Assembly (NCBI GenBank): GCA_035516035.1
Contig: DATJAS010000127.1
Location: forward strand, 1 to 64,000
Direction of reading: 5' to 3'
Length of the DNA stretch: 64,000 nucleotides
DNA from: Fen-1273 sp035516035
GTDB taxonomy: Bacteria; Bacteroidota; Ignavibacteria; UBA10030; UBA6906
Part shown: in pieces, positions 1 through 9,684 of the stretch
Numbering within the stretch: the stretch's first letter is position 1
Layout of the letters: each line of letters begins with the position of its first letter
Translations under genes and position numbers: made by a program
Notes under the pieces: generated by a model
The model's input: only the letters and a program-made list of their open reading frames with translations
Database searches by the model: none
What the model was told of the DNA's origin: nothing

Positions 1-2
1 CG

Positions 3-1085
3 CTCGCGCGCGACGATAGGAAACTTCGAGACCTCATAGCCGGCGTGATAGGCCGCCAGGCGCGCTGCATACTGGTCGATCCCTACGCCAACGCGTTCTA
101 TGACGGGCCCGGGAAGAGCCCGTGGGCCAGCGACCTCACCGACATGAAACCGGAGCTCCACGAGCGAAAGTACGAGATCGACTCCCTCTGTTATCCCGTG
201 CGCCTGGCGCACGGCTACTGGAAGGCCACGGGGGACGGTTCCGTGTTCGACTCGCGGTGGAGGGAGGCGATGCGCCTGGCCCTGGCGACGCTGAGGGAAC
301 AGCAGCGCATCGGGGGGCGGGGACCGTACAGGTTCCAGCGGTTCGGAGCGGTGCCGTATGATACGGTCCCCCTGGGAGGATACGGGAACCCGGCGCGAGC
401 CTGCGGGCTGATCCACTCGGCATTCCGGCCGTCGGATGACGCGTGCACGTACCCCTTCCTGGTCCCCGCGAACATGTTCGCCGTTGTCGCCCTCCGCGCG
501 CTGGAGGAGATCTGCCGCGCCGAGCTGCACGACGCGGCGTTCGCTTCCGCGTGTGCGTCGTTCGCCGATGAGCTCCGCGATGCGCTTGCCGGTCACGGTG
601 CGGCGCGCCACCCGGCCCACGGCGACATCTGGGCCTACGAAGTCGACGGGTTCGGCAACGCCCTCTTCATGGACGACGCAAACGTTCCTGGCCTGCTCGC
701 GCTTCCGTACATAGGGTGGTGCACGGCTGCCGATGAGCGATACCGGGCGACGCGCGCGTTCCTCCTGAGCGAAGACAACCCCTATTTCTTCCGTGGCTCG
801 GCCGCGGAGGGAATCGGGGGCCCGCACGTGGGGCTCGACATGATCTGGCCGATGGGGATCATTGTCCGGGCGCTCACAGCGACGGATGAGGATGAGATAC
901 TCCGTTGCCTGCGCTGGCTGAAGGCCACGCACGCGGGGACGGGGTTCATGCACGAGTCGTTTCACAAGGACGACCCGTCGAACTTTACGCGGGGATGGTT
1001 TGCCTGGGCCAACACGCTCTTCGGCGAGCTCATATTGCGCCTGGAAGCGGAGCGACCGGCGCTCCTTGCCGGACCGGCGATCTGA
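3..1085 (+). CDS. GH125 exo-alpha-1,6-mannosidase, 5' truncated
   Basis: The reading frame is open from the window edge, so the true start lies upstream; the first in-window start codon is GTG at 45. About 360 residues are visible, against roughly 430-480 for complete family members. The sequence matches glycoside hydrolase family 125 (metal-independent exo-alpha-1,6-mannosidases): ELHERKYEIDSLCYP, DDACTYPFLVPANMF and GIGGPHVGLDMIWPMG blocks appear in the family order. Family members trim non-reducing alpha-1,6-mannose from N-glycan or mannan fragments. It is the first visible gene of a co-directional operon with GH130 and GH29 genes, which supports a role in mannose-rich glycan breakdown. 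The visible part contains no signal peptide because the N-terminus is missing. Confidence 0.9.
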   Translation, partial: LARDDRKLRDLIAGVIGRQARCILVDPYANAFYDGPGKSPWASDLTDMKPELHERKYEIDSLCYPVRLAHGYWKATGDGSVFDSRWREAMRLALATLREQQRIGGRGPYRFQRFGAVPYDTVPLGGYGNPARACGLIHSAFRPSDDACTYPFLVPANMFAVVALRALEEICRAELHDAAFASACASFADELRDALAGHGAARHPAHGDIWAYEVDGFGNALFMDDANVPGLLALPYIGWCTAADERYRATRAFLLSEDNPYFFRGSAAEGIGGPHVGLDMIWPMGIIVRALTATDEDEILRCLRWLKATHAGTGFMHESFHKDDPSNFTRGWFAWANTLFGELILRLEAERPALLAGPAI

Positions 1086-1141
1086 CGCCCCGGACCGCCG
1101 GGACAGTGTCGGGAAAACTCACTACTTCGGGACGTTGAACC

Positions 1142-3100
1142 ATGGGTCTCACACTCGGTGACTGGTTGATCGTCGTCGTGTCGATGGCGTTCCTCATCGG
1201 CGTCGTCAGCGTGAGCCGCCGCTACATGCGGAGCGTAGCGGACTTCCTCTCGGCCGGGCGCGCGGCGGGGCGCTATATGATCAGCGTGTCGCAGGGGATG
1301 TCGGCGCTGGGCTCTATCACGATCGTCGGGATGTGGGAGATGAACTACGTCGCCGGGTTCTCACTGCGCTGGTGGGAATTCACGATGGGCGTCGTGCTCC
1401 TGCTGATCACGGTGTCGGGGTGGGTCCTCTACCGCTTCCGTCAGACGCGCGCGCTGACGATGGCCCAGTTTTTCGAGATCCGCTACAGCAGGAGGTTCCG
1501 CATATTCGCGGGACTCCTGGCGTTCCTCTCCGGGATCGTGAACTTCGGCATATTCCCCGCGGTGGGCGCGCGGTTCTTCATCTACTTCTGCGGGCTCCCG
1601 CAGGCATTCGACGTGCTCGGCCTTGCAGTCCCGTCGTTTCCGGTCGTGATGTTCGTCTTCCTTTCGATCGCGCTCTACTTCGTGTTTGCCGGGGGACAGA
1701 TCGCGGTGCTCATCACGGAATTCCTCCAGGGGATTTTCGCGAACGCCGTGTTCCTCGTCCTGATCGTCCTCCTCCTCTTCATGGTCGACTGGAAGCACAT
1801 CGAGGAGGCGCTCACCGCCGCGCCGCCGGACGCCTCGCTCCTCAACCCGTTCCACACGAGCAACGTGAAGGATTTTAACCTCTGGTACTTCCTCATCGGC
1901 ATGGCCGGGGTCATCTACGGAAAGATGTCATGGCAGGGGACGCAGGGGTACAACTCGTCGGCCAAGAGCGCGCACGAGGCAAAAATGGGAGACGTCCTCG
2001 GTAACTACCGGGATATCCCGAAATGGCTCATGCTGTTCTTCGTCCCGGTCGTGGCCTACACCGTGATGCACCACCCCGACTTCGCCGACAGGGCGGCGGC
2101 GGTCGGCGCCGCCCTGAAGGACGTCGCTTCCCCGGCCATACGGAGCCAGCTCACCGTGCCGCTCGTCCTGACGCGTCTCCTCTTCCCCGGCATGATGGGG
2201 GCGATGACGGCCGTGATGCTGATGGCCACGGTCGGGACGCACGACGCGTACCTCCATTCCTGGGGGTCGATATTCGTCCAGGACGTCGTGATGCCCTTTC
2301 GCACGACCCCCTTCACGCCGGAGCAGCACATCCTCGTCCTCCGCATGGCGATCCTCGGTGTCTGCGTCTTCATCTTCGTATTCAGCATGATCTTCCAGCA
2401 GAGCGAGTACATATTCCTCTTCTTCGCCATCACGGGGGCGATATTTACCGGGGGTTCCGGCGCGGTCATCATCGGCGGGCTCTACTGGAAGCGGGGGACC
2501 ACCGCGGCGGCGTGGAGCGCGCTCATCACCGGGGCCGTGGTCTCTGTCGGCGGCATCATTATCAAGCAGGTGAACCCCGATTTTGTCATTAACGGCCAGC
2601 AGTTCTGGGGACTGGCCATGCTCACGTCGTCCATCGCGTACGTCGCGGTCTCGCTCCTGGGGAAGCGCCGCCCGTTTGACATGGATAGGATGCTCCACCG
2701 GGGAGCGCACGCGATTCAGGAGGAAACGCGCGTGATCGAGGAGGTACCGCAGAAGGGATGGCGGATGCTCGGCATGGGGAAGGAGTTCACGCGCGGGGAC
2801 AGGATCATCTACGTTGGCGCCTACACCTGGACGTTCGCCTGGACTGTCGTCTTCGTCATCGGCACATACATCAACCTGACGAGCGGCGCCTCGGACGCGG
2901 ACTGGATGTCGTTCTGGCACACGTTCATCGTGATTAACATCGTCGTCTCGACGTTCGTGCTTTTCTGGTTCGCGATCGGGGGAACGCGCGACCTGCGTGA
3001 CATGCTGCGCCGCCTCCGGACGATGGTGCGCGACCACACGGACGACGGCTCGGTCGGCCTCCCGCCGGCGACCGGGAACGGGACAAAGGAGGAGCGGTGA
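1142..3100 (+). CDS. Sodium:solute symporter (SSS family), probable sugar transporter
   Basis: A 652-residue inner-membrane protein with about 13-14 hydrophobic segments. The N-terminal DFLSAGRAAGRYM and GMSALGSITIVGMWE blocks are characteristic of the SSS (SGLT-like) family, which couples solute import to sodium. A hydrophilic stretch near residues 515-550 separates the last two membrane helices from the core. It begins 56 bases after the GH125 stop and its TGA overlaps the GTG of the GH130 gene, so it belongs to the glycan operon. By context it probably imports a mannose-containing sugar released by the neighbouring hydrolases; substrate cannot be read from the sequence. Confidence 0.9.
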   Translation: MGLTLGDWLIVVVSMAFLIGVVSVSRRYMRSVADFLSAGRAAGRYMISVSQGMSALGSITIVGMWEMNYVAGFSLRWWEFTMGVVLLLITVSGWVLYRFRQTRALTMAQFFEIRYSRRFRIFAGLLAFLSGIVNFGIFPAVGARFFIYFCGLPQAFDVLGLAVPSFPVVMFVFLSIALYFVFAGGQIAVLITEFLQGIFANAVFLVLIVLLLFMVDWKHIEEALTAAPPDASLLNPFHTSNVKDFNLWYFLIGMAGVIYGKMSWQGTQGYNSSAKSAHEAKMGDVLGNYRDIPKWLMLFFVPVVAYTVMHHPDFADRAAAVGAALKDVASPAIRSQLTVPLVLTRLLFPGMMGAMTAVMLMATVGTHDAYLHSWGSIFVQDVVMPFRTTPFTPEQHILVLRMAILGVCVFIFVFSMIFQQSEYIFLFFAITGAIFTGGSGAVIIGGLYWKRGTTAAAWSALITGAVVSVGGIIIKQVNPDFVINGQQFWGLAMLTSSIAYVAVSLLGKRRPFDMDRMLHRGAHAIQEETRVIEEVPQKGWRMLGMGKEFTRGDRIIYVGAYTWTFAWTVVFVIGTYINLTSGASDADWMSFWHTFIVINIVVSTFVLFWFAIGGTRDLRDMLRRLRTMVRDHTDDGSVGLPPATGNGTKEER

Positions 3101-4098
3101 TCAGGCGGAGCGAGCACAACCCGATACTCACGCGGAGCGACGTGCCTCCCATCCCCCCGCACCTGGACGATGTGACGTCCGTGTTCAATCCCGGCGCGGT
3201 CGCGTTCGGGGGAGAGGTCCTTCTTATGCCCCGGGTCCAGTCACGCTCGCGCGAGACGTTCATCGTGGTCGCCCGGAGCGCCGACGGGGTCCGGTTCACC
3301 GTCGTCCCCGAGATCGTGCGCTTCCGGGGGATCGAGCGCGTGCGCGAGCGGATCTATCATGCTTACGACGCGCGGATCACGCGCATCGGCAACGACCATT
3401 ACGTCATGTTCGCGCTCGACATGGATAGCGGGTGCCAGCTCGGCCTGGCCGGGACGTCCGATTTCCGTTCGTTCGAGTTTCTCGGGATAACGTCATCCGA
3501 AGACATGCGCAACGGCGTCCTCTTTCCCGGCAAAGTGGGGGGACGCTACCTCAGGCTTGACCGCCCGAACAAGGCCCGGCACGCAGGCGGCCCCACCTCA
3601 GGGACGGCGATCTGGCTCTCGGAATCGGACGATCTTATCCAGTGGCGGCCGGTGGCCCCTGTCCTGAGTGGCCGCTTCCACTACTGGGACGAGTTTATCG
3701 GTTCCGGGCCCCCCCCGGTGAAGACGCGCAAAGGCTGGCTCCACGTCTACCACGGCGTCGCCGGCCATTTCGGGAGCAGCAACATATACCAGGCGGGCGT
3801 CCTCCTGCTCGACCTCGAAGACCCCTCCAGGCTCCTGGGACGCTCCCGCTGCAACATACTCGAGCCGCGTGAGGCATACGAGCTGACGGGACAGGTGCCG
3901 AACGTCGTCTTCCCGAGCGGGATGATCGTCAGCCGGACGGACGCCGAAGGGTATGCGCTCCCGGAAAGCCCTGTCTCCATTTATTACGGCGCGGCCGACA
4001 CTGTCGTTGGTCTCGCCACCACAACAGTGCAGGAGCTGATCGACGCGGCGATGGAAGGGGAAATCCCTGGTTCGCTGTCTGCCGTGGAGGGATCATGA
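3097..4098 (+). CDS. GH130 glycoside phosphorylase (beta-mannoside type)
   Basis: A 333-residue cytoplasmic protein without a signal peptide. It shows the five-bladed propeller pattern of GH130: HNPILTR near the N-terminus, VFNPGAV, and a YDARIT block in which Asp91 is at the expected position of the catalytic acid. Family members phosphorolyse beta-1,4-linked mannosides (for example Man-GlcNAc or mannobiose) to mannose-1-phosphate. The GTG start overlaps the stop of the symporter gene (GTGA) and its own TGA overlaps the next ATG, implying translational coupling. Paired with GH125 and GH29 it fits intracellular processing of an N-glycan core. The exact GH130 subfamily is not resolved. Confidence 0.9.
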   Translation: MIRRSEHNPILTRSDVPPIPPHLDDVTSVFNPGAVAFGGEVLLMPRVQSRSRETFIVVARSADGVRFTVVPEIVRFRGIERVRERIYHAYDARITRIGNDHYVMFALDMDSGCQLGLAGTSDFRSFEFLGITSSEDMRNGVLFPGKVGGRYLRLDRPNKARHAGGPTSGTAIWLSESDDLIQWRPVAPVLSGRFHYWDEFIGSGPPPVKTRKGWLHVYHGVAGHFGSSNIYQAGVLLLDLEDPSRLLGRSRCNILEPREAYELTGQVPNVVFPSGMIVSRTDAEGYALPESPVSIYYGAADTVVGLATTTVQELIDAAMEGEIPGSLSAVEGS

Positions 4099-6638
4099 GA
4101 TTCGACGTCGCGGGTTCCGGCGGCCCTGTCCGCCTCTGCCACCATCTCGCTCTCGGGGCTGCGGCGCTCATTGCGGTTTCGGCCGCACAGGCTTCCGACA
4201 CGCTGATTGTCCGGGAAGCGCTCGGCCTCACGCTCGCACAGAGGACGGCGGCCACCGTCATCGAGGCGTCGCCGATCGATCCGTGGATCACCGGCATCCG
4301 CTCCGATCTTCCCCGGGAAGGAGAGTCCGCCCGCGCCGGCAGCGGGGAGGATGTGAAATGGGAGCGGGTGACCGCAGATTCGACGGGTTGGTTTGCCGAC
4401 GCGTCGGATGGCGAACGGTTTGTCGCGGTCACGATTCACAGGGACGCCCCGGCGAGGATGCTGCTCGAGGGGATGGGGAACGACTACGCCTACGTCAACG
4501 GCGTCCCCCGCACAGGGAACCCTTATCTCCAGAAAGATTACCGTGAGGCCTGGGAGCCCCGGTTCGATTACTCCAGTCTCCCCGTCGAGTTGCACGAGGG
4601 TGACAACCTGCTCCTCTTCCGCTACACGCGCGGGAGATTGAAGATCCGGCTCGTTCCGGTTCCCACCCCGGTCATGCTGAACGCGCATGACGTGACGCTC
4701 CCCGACGCAATCGCCGGGAGCCCGCTCGACGCCCCGGGAAGCATCGCGATCATAAATGCGGAGGCTTCGGCGCTCCGCGGCTCTCTGATTATCGCCACTC
4801 CCGGGGGAGGAACGCCGGACACGTCGGTTGTCCCCGGAGTTCCGCCCATGGGCGTCCGGAAAGTCGGGTTCACCGTGAGGCTCACGCGCGGCATGCCGAA
4901 ATGTGAGATCCCGCTCCGACTGGCTCTCATCGCCGGGGGACGCGCGCACCGCCTGATCGATACCGTGACGATTTCCATGCGGATTGTCGGCGAGCATGAC
5001 GTCCGGCGTGAGACGTTCGTGAGCGGGATCGACGGGAGCGTCCAGTACTACGCAGTACTCCCGCCGGCAGCGGGCGGCTCGGGGGAGCGACCGGCTCTCT
5101 TCCTCTCACTCCACGGCGCGGGTGTCGAGGCGATCAACCAGGCGGGCTCATACGAACCGAAGACCTGGGGATACGTCGTCGCGCCCACAAACCGCCGGCC
5201 GTTCGGTTTTTCGTGGGAGGATTGGGGCCGCCTTGACGCGCTTGAAGTCCTCGACTTCATGTTGAAGAAGTTTCCCGTCGACCCGGAGCGTGTCTACCTG
5301 ACCGGCCACTCGATGGGAGGCCACGGCACGTGGTTCATGGGCGCCACGTATCCCGACAGGTTCGCCGCGATCGGACCGAGCGCGGGGTGGATCACGTTCC
5401 GCACGTACAGGTTCGCGCAGGCGCCCGTCGATACCACGATGGTCGCGCGGATGCTCGCCCGGGCGGCCAACACGAGCGACCTCTTTGCGCTCGCTGAAAA
5501 CTACAGGCACTTCGGCGTCTACATCCTTCATGGCGTGGATGACGACAACGTGCCGATCGGCCAGTCCCGCATGATGGTCGACCGAATCCGGCCGTTCCAG
5601 AGGGATTTTGTGTTCCACGAGCAGCCGGGGGCCGGCCACTGGTGGGATGTTTCCCCTGAGCCCGGCACCGACTGTGTCGACTGGAGGCCGATGTTCGACT
5701 TCTTCGCCCGCCACGCGCGGCCGGGGAGTGAGCGGTTGCGCACGGTAGAATTCTCGACCGAGAACCCTGGTGTTTCCTCGCGCGACGCCTGGATTGCGAT
5801 CGATGCGCAGGAGCGGCAGCTTGAGCTGAGCACTGTCCGCGTGCACGCCGATCCCGGGCTTGGCAGCCTGGAGGGGACCACGGAGAACGTCGCGCGCATC
5901 GCCATCAACAGGAGCGCCCTTGGTGCGGCGGCCATTACCTCGGTGACGCTCGACAGCCAGCGGGTGGAAATTTCCCCGGGTGCAATACAGGAAGATCATC
6001 TCTGGTTTGAGAAGCGGAGCGGGAAGTGGCGTGAGACTGCCAGGCCGGACGGCAACCTCAAGGGCGCCCGGAGGTACGGGACGTTCAAGGAGGCGTTCAG
6101 GAACTCCGTGGCACTCGTTTACGGCACGTCGGGGACACCCGGGGAAAACGCCTGGGCGTTCGAGCGCGCGCGGTTTGACGGCGAGAAGCTCTGGTACCAG
6201 GGGAACGCATTCGTTGACGTTCTCCCTGACACCGCGTTCAAACCGGCGGTCAATCCGGACAGGAACGTCATTCTCTACGGAAACAGCACGACGAACCGGC
6301 TCTGGAAGACGCTCCTCGCGGATTCGCCTGTGCTCGTGGAGCGGGGCCGCGTGGTCCTGGGGAAGAGGGCATTGAACCGGACAGACATCTGCTGCATATT
6401 CATCCGGCCCCGGGCCGGGAGCGACGTCGCCTCCGTCGCCGCGGTCTCGGGGACGGGCATCCAGGGATTCCGTCTCGCGAACACTGTACGCTACCTCGAG
6501 CCGGGCCTCGGGCTCCCCGATCTCACCGTGTTCCGCACGCCGTACCTTTCCGTGGAGCGCTCCGGGATGATCATGACCGGGTTCTTCGGTCTCGACTGGT
6601 CGATCGGCTCGGGTGAGTTTGTATCGGTTGTTGAATGA
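4095..6638 (+). CDS. Secreted alpha/beta hydrolase (prolyl-oligopeptidase/esterase type)
   Basis: An 847-residue protein with an N-terminal hydrophobic segment (LCHHLALGAAALIAVSAAQA) that looks like an export signal. A central alpha/beta-hydrolase domain carries a full triad: Ser406 in GHSMGG, an acid among Asp482-484 in HGVDDDN, and His515 in GAGHWWD. Flanking regions of about 300 residues on each side look beta-rich and probably non-catalytic. The arrangement resembles peptidase-S9-like/PHB-depolymerase-like esterases found in polysaccharide loci. The ATG overlaps the GH130 TGA. In this operon a carbohydrate esterase (deacylating) role is plausible, but a peptidase role cannot be excluded. 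Confidence 0.8.
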   Translation: MRFDVAGSGGPVRLCHHLALGAAALIAVSAAQASDTLIVREALGLTLAQRTAATVIEASPIDPWITGIRSDLPREGESARAGSGEDVKWERVTADSTGWFADASDGERFVAVTIHRDAPARMLLEGMGNDYAYVNGVPRTGNPYLQKDYREAWEPRFDYSSLPVELHEGDNLLLFRYTRGRLKIRLVPVPTPVMLNAHDVTLPDAIAGSPLDAPGSIAIINAEASALRGSLIIATPGGGTPDTSVVPGVPPMGVRKVGFTVRLTRGMPKCEIPLRLALIAGGRAHRLIDTVTISMRIVGEHDVRRETFVSGIDGSVQYYAVLPPAAGGSGERPALFLSLHGAGVEAINQAGSYEPKTWGYVVAPTNRRPFGFSWEDWGRLDALEVLDFMLKKFPVDPERVYLTGHSMGGHGTWFMGATYPDRFAAIGPSAGWITFRTYRFAQAPVDTTMVARMLARAANTSDLFALAENYRHFGVYILHGVDDDNVPIGQSRMMVDRIRPFQRDFVFHEQPGAGHWWDVSPEPGTDCVDWRPMFDFFARHARPGSERLRTVEFSTENPGVSSRDAWIAIDAQERQLELSTVRVHADPGLGSLEGTTENVARIAINRSALGAAAITSVTLDSQRVEISPGAIQEDHLWFEKRSGKWRETARPDGNLKGARRYGTFKEAFRNSVALVYGTSGTPGENAWAFERARFDGEKLWYQGNAFVDVLPDTAFKPAVNPDRNVILYGNSTTNRLWKTLLADSPVLVERGRVVLGKRALNRTDICCIFIRPRAGSDVASVAAVSGTGIQGFRLANTVRYLEPGLGLPDLTVFRTPYLSVERSGMIMTGFFGLDWSIGSGEFVSVVE

Positions 6639-6689
6639 ATGAAAGCGCTTTGCTGACGTGATCATCGTTGAACAGGAAAGGATTGTCCG

Positions 6690-8105
6690 ATGACTTCTGA
6701 TCGCACGGGAAACCTGCGGTACCTTATGTTCGTCTGCTCCGTCTCCGCGCTGGGCGGATTTCTCTTCGGGTTCGATACGGCGGTGATTTCCGGGACCGTC
6801 GGCTTCGTGAAGGCGCAGTTCGGGCTCAACGCTCTCCAGGAGGGATGGTTCGTGGCCTCCGCGCTTCTCGGGTGCATACTCGGCGTCACGAGCGCGGGGA
6901 TTCTCGCCGACAGGTTCGGCCGGAAGGCGGTCCTCTTTCTCTCGGCGGTGCTCTTCGCGCTCTCGGCTGTGGGTTGCACGTTTGCGCCCGGCGAGATCGT
7001 GCTGATCTTCTCGCGGATCGTCGGCGGCCTCGGCATCGGCGTCGCCTCCATGCTGGCCCCCCTCTACATTTCAGAGATTTCCATCCCGGCGTACCGCGGC
7101 CGGATGGTCACGCTCTACCAGCTTGCAATCACGGTGGGGATACTCGCCGCCTACTATTCAAACGCGCTCCTCCTCTCCTGGTCGAATACGTACGCCGGGG
7201 AAAGCGCCGTGCTCCGGTGGATCGTGGCCGGGCAGGTCTGGCGCGGGATGTTCGCCGTCGGCGTCGTTCCCGCGGCGCTCTTCTTTCTCCTCCTTTTCTT
7301 CATCCCGCAGAGCCCCAGGTGGCTGACGGCGCGCGGCCGGGCGGACGAGGCGCGGACAATCCTCGCGCGGGTCAACGGCCCGGAGACGGCCGCCCGGGAG
7401 GTGGCGGAGATCCAGGCGGCGCTCGCCCAGGAGACGGGCTCCATGCGCCAGCTCTTCGCGCCGGGACTCAGGAGGGCCCTCTTCCTGGGCGTCAGCATCG
7501 CGGTCCTCTCGCAGCTCACCGGGATCAACGTGATCATCTACTACGGCCCGAAGATCTTCACGGAGGCGGGCTTCCGCATCTCCGAGTCTCTCGACAGCCA
7601 GGTGATCATCGGCATCGTGAACGTCCTGGCCACCGTGCTCGCCCTCTGGAAGATCGATCACTTCGGGCGCAAGCCCCTCCTCCTTGCGGGGGTGATCGGG
7701 ATGCTGGCAGCGCTCCTCTGCATCGCGGGGTTCTTCCTCGCGGGTTCGCACTCGAGCGTCCTGCTCGTCGTCTGCATACTGCTCTACGTGACGTGCTTTG
7801 CGTTTTCGTTCGGGTGCGTCACGTGGACGATACTCGCCGAATTCTACCCCACGCACATCCGTGGGAGGGCGATGTCCATCGCCACGTTCACGCTCTGGTC
7901 CGGCACGTTCATCATCGGGCAGGCGTTTCCCTGGCTGCTCGAGACGCTCGGGGGGGCCGGAGCATTCGCGGTATTTGCGTGCATGTGCGTCCCGGCGATA
8001 CTCATCACCTGGAAGCTCCTCCCGGAAACAAAAGGGAAGACGCTTGAAGAGATCGAGCAATTCTGGCTGCGCGGCGCCCGCGCCGGCGGGAGCTCGGCGC
8101 CGTGA
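6690..8105 (+). CDS. MFS sugar porter (sugar/H+ symporter family)
   Basis: A 471-residue, 12-helix transporter. The N-terminal ALGGFLFGFDTAVISG block, the DRFGRK loop between helices 2 and 3, PQSPRWL in the central loop, QLTGINVIIYYGP in helix 7 and the C-terminal PETKGKTLEEIE signature identify the sugar porter subfamily (XylE/GlcP/GLUT-like). It starts 51 bases after the hydrolase stop and its TGA overlaps the GTG of the fucosidase gene. It is the second sugar transporter of the operon besides the SSS protein, and probably takes up a liberated monosaccharide such as mannose, glucose or fucose; the substrate is an inference. Confidence 0.93.
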   Translation: MTSDRTGNLRYLMFVCSVSALGGFLFGFDTAVISGTVGFVKAQFGLNALQEGWFVASALLGCILGVTSAGILADRFGRKAVLFLSAVLFALSAVGCTFAPGEIVLIFSRIVGGLGIGVASMLAPLYISEISIPAYRGRMVTLYQLAITVGILAAYYSNALLLSWSNTYAGESAVLRWIVAGQVWRGMFAVGVVPAALFFLLLFFIPQSPRWLTARGRADEARTILARVNGPETAAREVAEIQAALAQETGSMRQLFAPGLRRALFLGVSIAVLSQLTGINVIIYYGPKIFTEAGFRISESLDSQVIIGIVNVLATVLALWKIDHFGRKPLLLAGVIGMLAALLCIAGFFLAGSHSSVLLVVCILLYVTCFAFSFGCVTWTILAEFYPTHIRGRAMSIATFTLWSGTFIIGQAFPWLLETLGGAGAFAVFACMCVPAILITWKLLPETKGKTLEEIEQFWLRGARAGGSSAP

Positions 8106-9670
8106 CACGGGCGCGGCTGCTGTGCTGCCTTGTCCTCTCACTTGCGTGGCCGGCTTCCGGCCAGGAGCCCGCCCGGGTGGACACCGGCCGTAACTACGCC
8201 GTCATCCCCCCCGGTGCCGGTCCCGCGGAGGTTATCCGCATCGCGGCGCACGTCGCGCCTTCCCCGCGCCAGCTCGCCTGGCAGGGACGGGAGTTCATCG
8301 CCTTCTTTCACTTCGGGATGAATACGTTCACGAACAGGGAGTGGGGAACGGGCAGAGAAAGTCCCTCGCTGTTCAACCCGACTGACTTTGACGCGCGCCA
8401 GTGGGTGAGAGCGATCCGGGATGCGGGTATGCGCGGCGTGATCATCACGGCCAAGCACCACGACGGCTTTTGCCTCTGGCCGAGCAGGTACACGGACCAC
8501 ACGATCAGGAATTCCCCGTGGCGCGATGGGAAGGGCGACGTGGTCGGAGATGTCGCCTCCGCGTGCAGGGAATACGGGGTCGCATTCGGCTTCTACCTTT
8601 CCCCGTGGGACAGGCACGAGCCGACATACGGCGATTCGCCGAAATACAACGAATTCTTCCGGAACCAGCTCCGCGAGCTGCTGACATCGTACGGCCGGAT
8701 CGCGGAGGTCTGGTTTGACGGGGCGTGCGGCGAGGGACCGAACGGGAAGCGGCAGGTGTACGACTGGCCTTCGTACTACCGCCTGGTCCGTGAGTTGCAG
8801 CCCGGAGCCGTCATCGCCGTCATGGGTCCCGATGTCCGCTGGGTGGGGACGGAATCAGGCTACGGGAGGGAGACGGAGTGGAGCGTTGTCCCCGACGTCG
8901 TGGTGAACCTCGACTCCATTGCCGCTTCATCGCAGCACCTTGCGCTCGAGCAGGGGTTCGTCCCGCGCGACCTGACAGCGGAGGACCTCGGGAGCAGGGA
9001 GAAGATCCTTCACGCGCGCTCGCTCCTCTGGTATCCCGCCGAGACGGACGTCTCGATACGGCCCGGGTGGTTCTACCATGCAGACCAGGACACGCAGGTC
9101 AAGTCCCCGGAAACGCTGGTCGATATCTACTACAGCTCCGTCGGCAGGAACAGCGTCCTCCTCCTGAACATTCCTCCGGATACGCGGGGCCGGATCACCG
9201 ATGCGGATGTCAGGAGCCTGGCCGGGATGCGCAATATCCTTGACGCCACGTTTCGCACGAACCTGGCCGCGGACGCGCGCGTCACGACGACGAGCGCGCG
9301 CCCGGGACACGGCGGCTCGTGTGCGCTCGATCCCGGCGGCGGCGCACTCGATCCCGGCGGCGGGACGTACTGGATAACGGAGGAGGGCGTCTGCGGGGGA
9401 ACGCTCACGTGCGCGCTCCCGGGGGAGAGGACGTTCGACCGCGCGATGCTCGGGGAGAATATCCGTATCGGTCAGCGGGTCGAGGAGTTTCACATCGATG
9501 CAATGGTCGGCGGCGCGTGGAGGCGCGTCGCCGGCGGGACGACGATCGGTTACAGGCGATTGCTCCGGTTTCCCGCGGTAACGACGTCGAACCTGCGCCT
9601 GGTCATCGACCGGGCGCGCTGGAGCCCCGCCATTTCCACGTTCGGCGTATACAGGGCGCCGGCCCGATAG
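8102..9670 (+). CDS. Alpha-L-fucosidase, GH29
   Basis: A 522-residue exported enzyme. Residues 1-20 form a signal peptide (MTRARLLCCLVLSLAWPASG). The GH29 barrel follows, with GVIITAKHHDGFCLWPS, FYLSPWDRHEP and EVWFDGACG, in which Asp206 is the predicted nucleophile. The C-terminal 150 residues resemble the beta-sandwich of GH29 enzymes. The GTG start overlaps the preceding TGA. Residues around 409-422 contain a 7-residue tandem duplication (LDPGGGA twice) encoded by a 21-base repeat, probably slippage within a linker. Removal of fucose would open N-glycans to the GH125 and GH130 enzymes encoded nearby. Confidence 0.93.
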   Translation: MTRARLLCCLVLSLAWPASGQEPARVDTGRNYAVIPPGAGPAEVIRIAAHVAPSPRQLAWQGREFIAFFHFGMNTFTNREWGTGRESPSLFNPTDFDARQWVRAIRDAGMRGVIITAKHHDGFCLWPSRYTDHTIRNSPWRDGKGDVVGDVASACREYGVAFGFYLSPWDRHEPTYGDSPKYNEFFRNQLRELLTSYGRIAEVWFDGACGEGPNGKRQVYDWPSYYRLVRELQPGAVIAVMGPDVRWVGTESGYGRETEWSVVPDVVVNLDSIAASSQHLALEQGFVPRDLTAEDLGSREKILHARSLLWYPAETDVSIRPGWFYHADQDTQVKSPETLVDIYYSSVGRNSVLLLNIPPDTRGRITDADVRSLAGMRNILDATFRTNLAADARVTTTSARPGHGGSCALDPGGGALDPGGGTYWITEEGVCGGTLTCALPGERTFDRAMLGENIRIGQRVEEFHIDAMVGGAWRRVAGGTTIGYRRLLRFPAVTTSNLRLVIDRARWSPAISTFGVYRAPAR

Positions 9671-9684
9671 ACACCGGGGAGACA

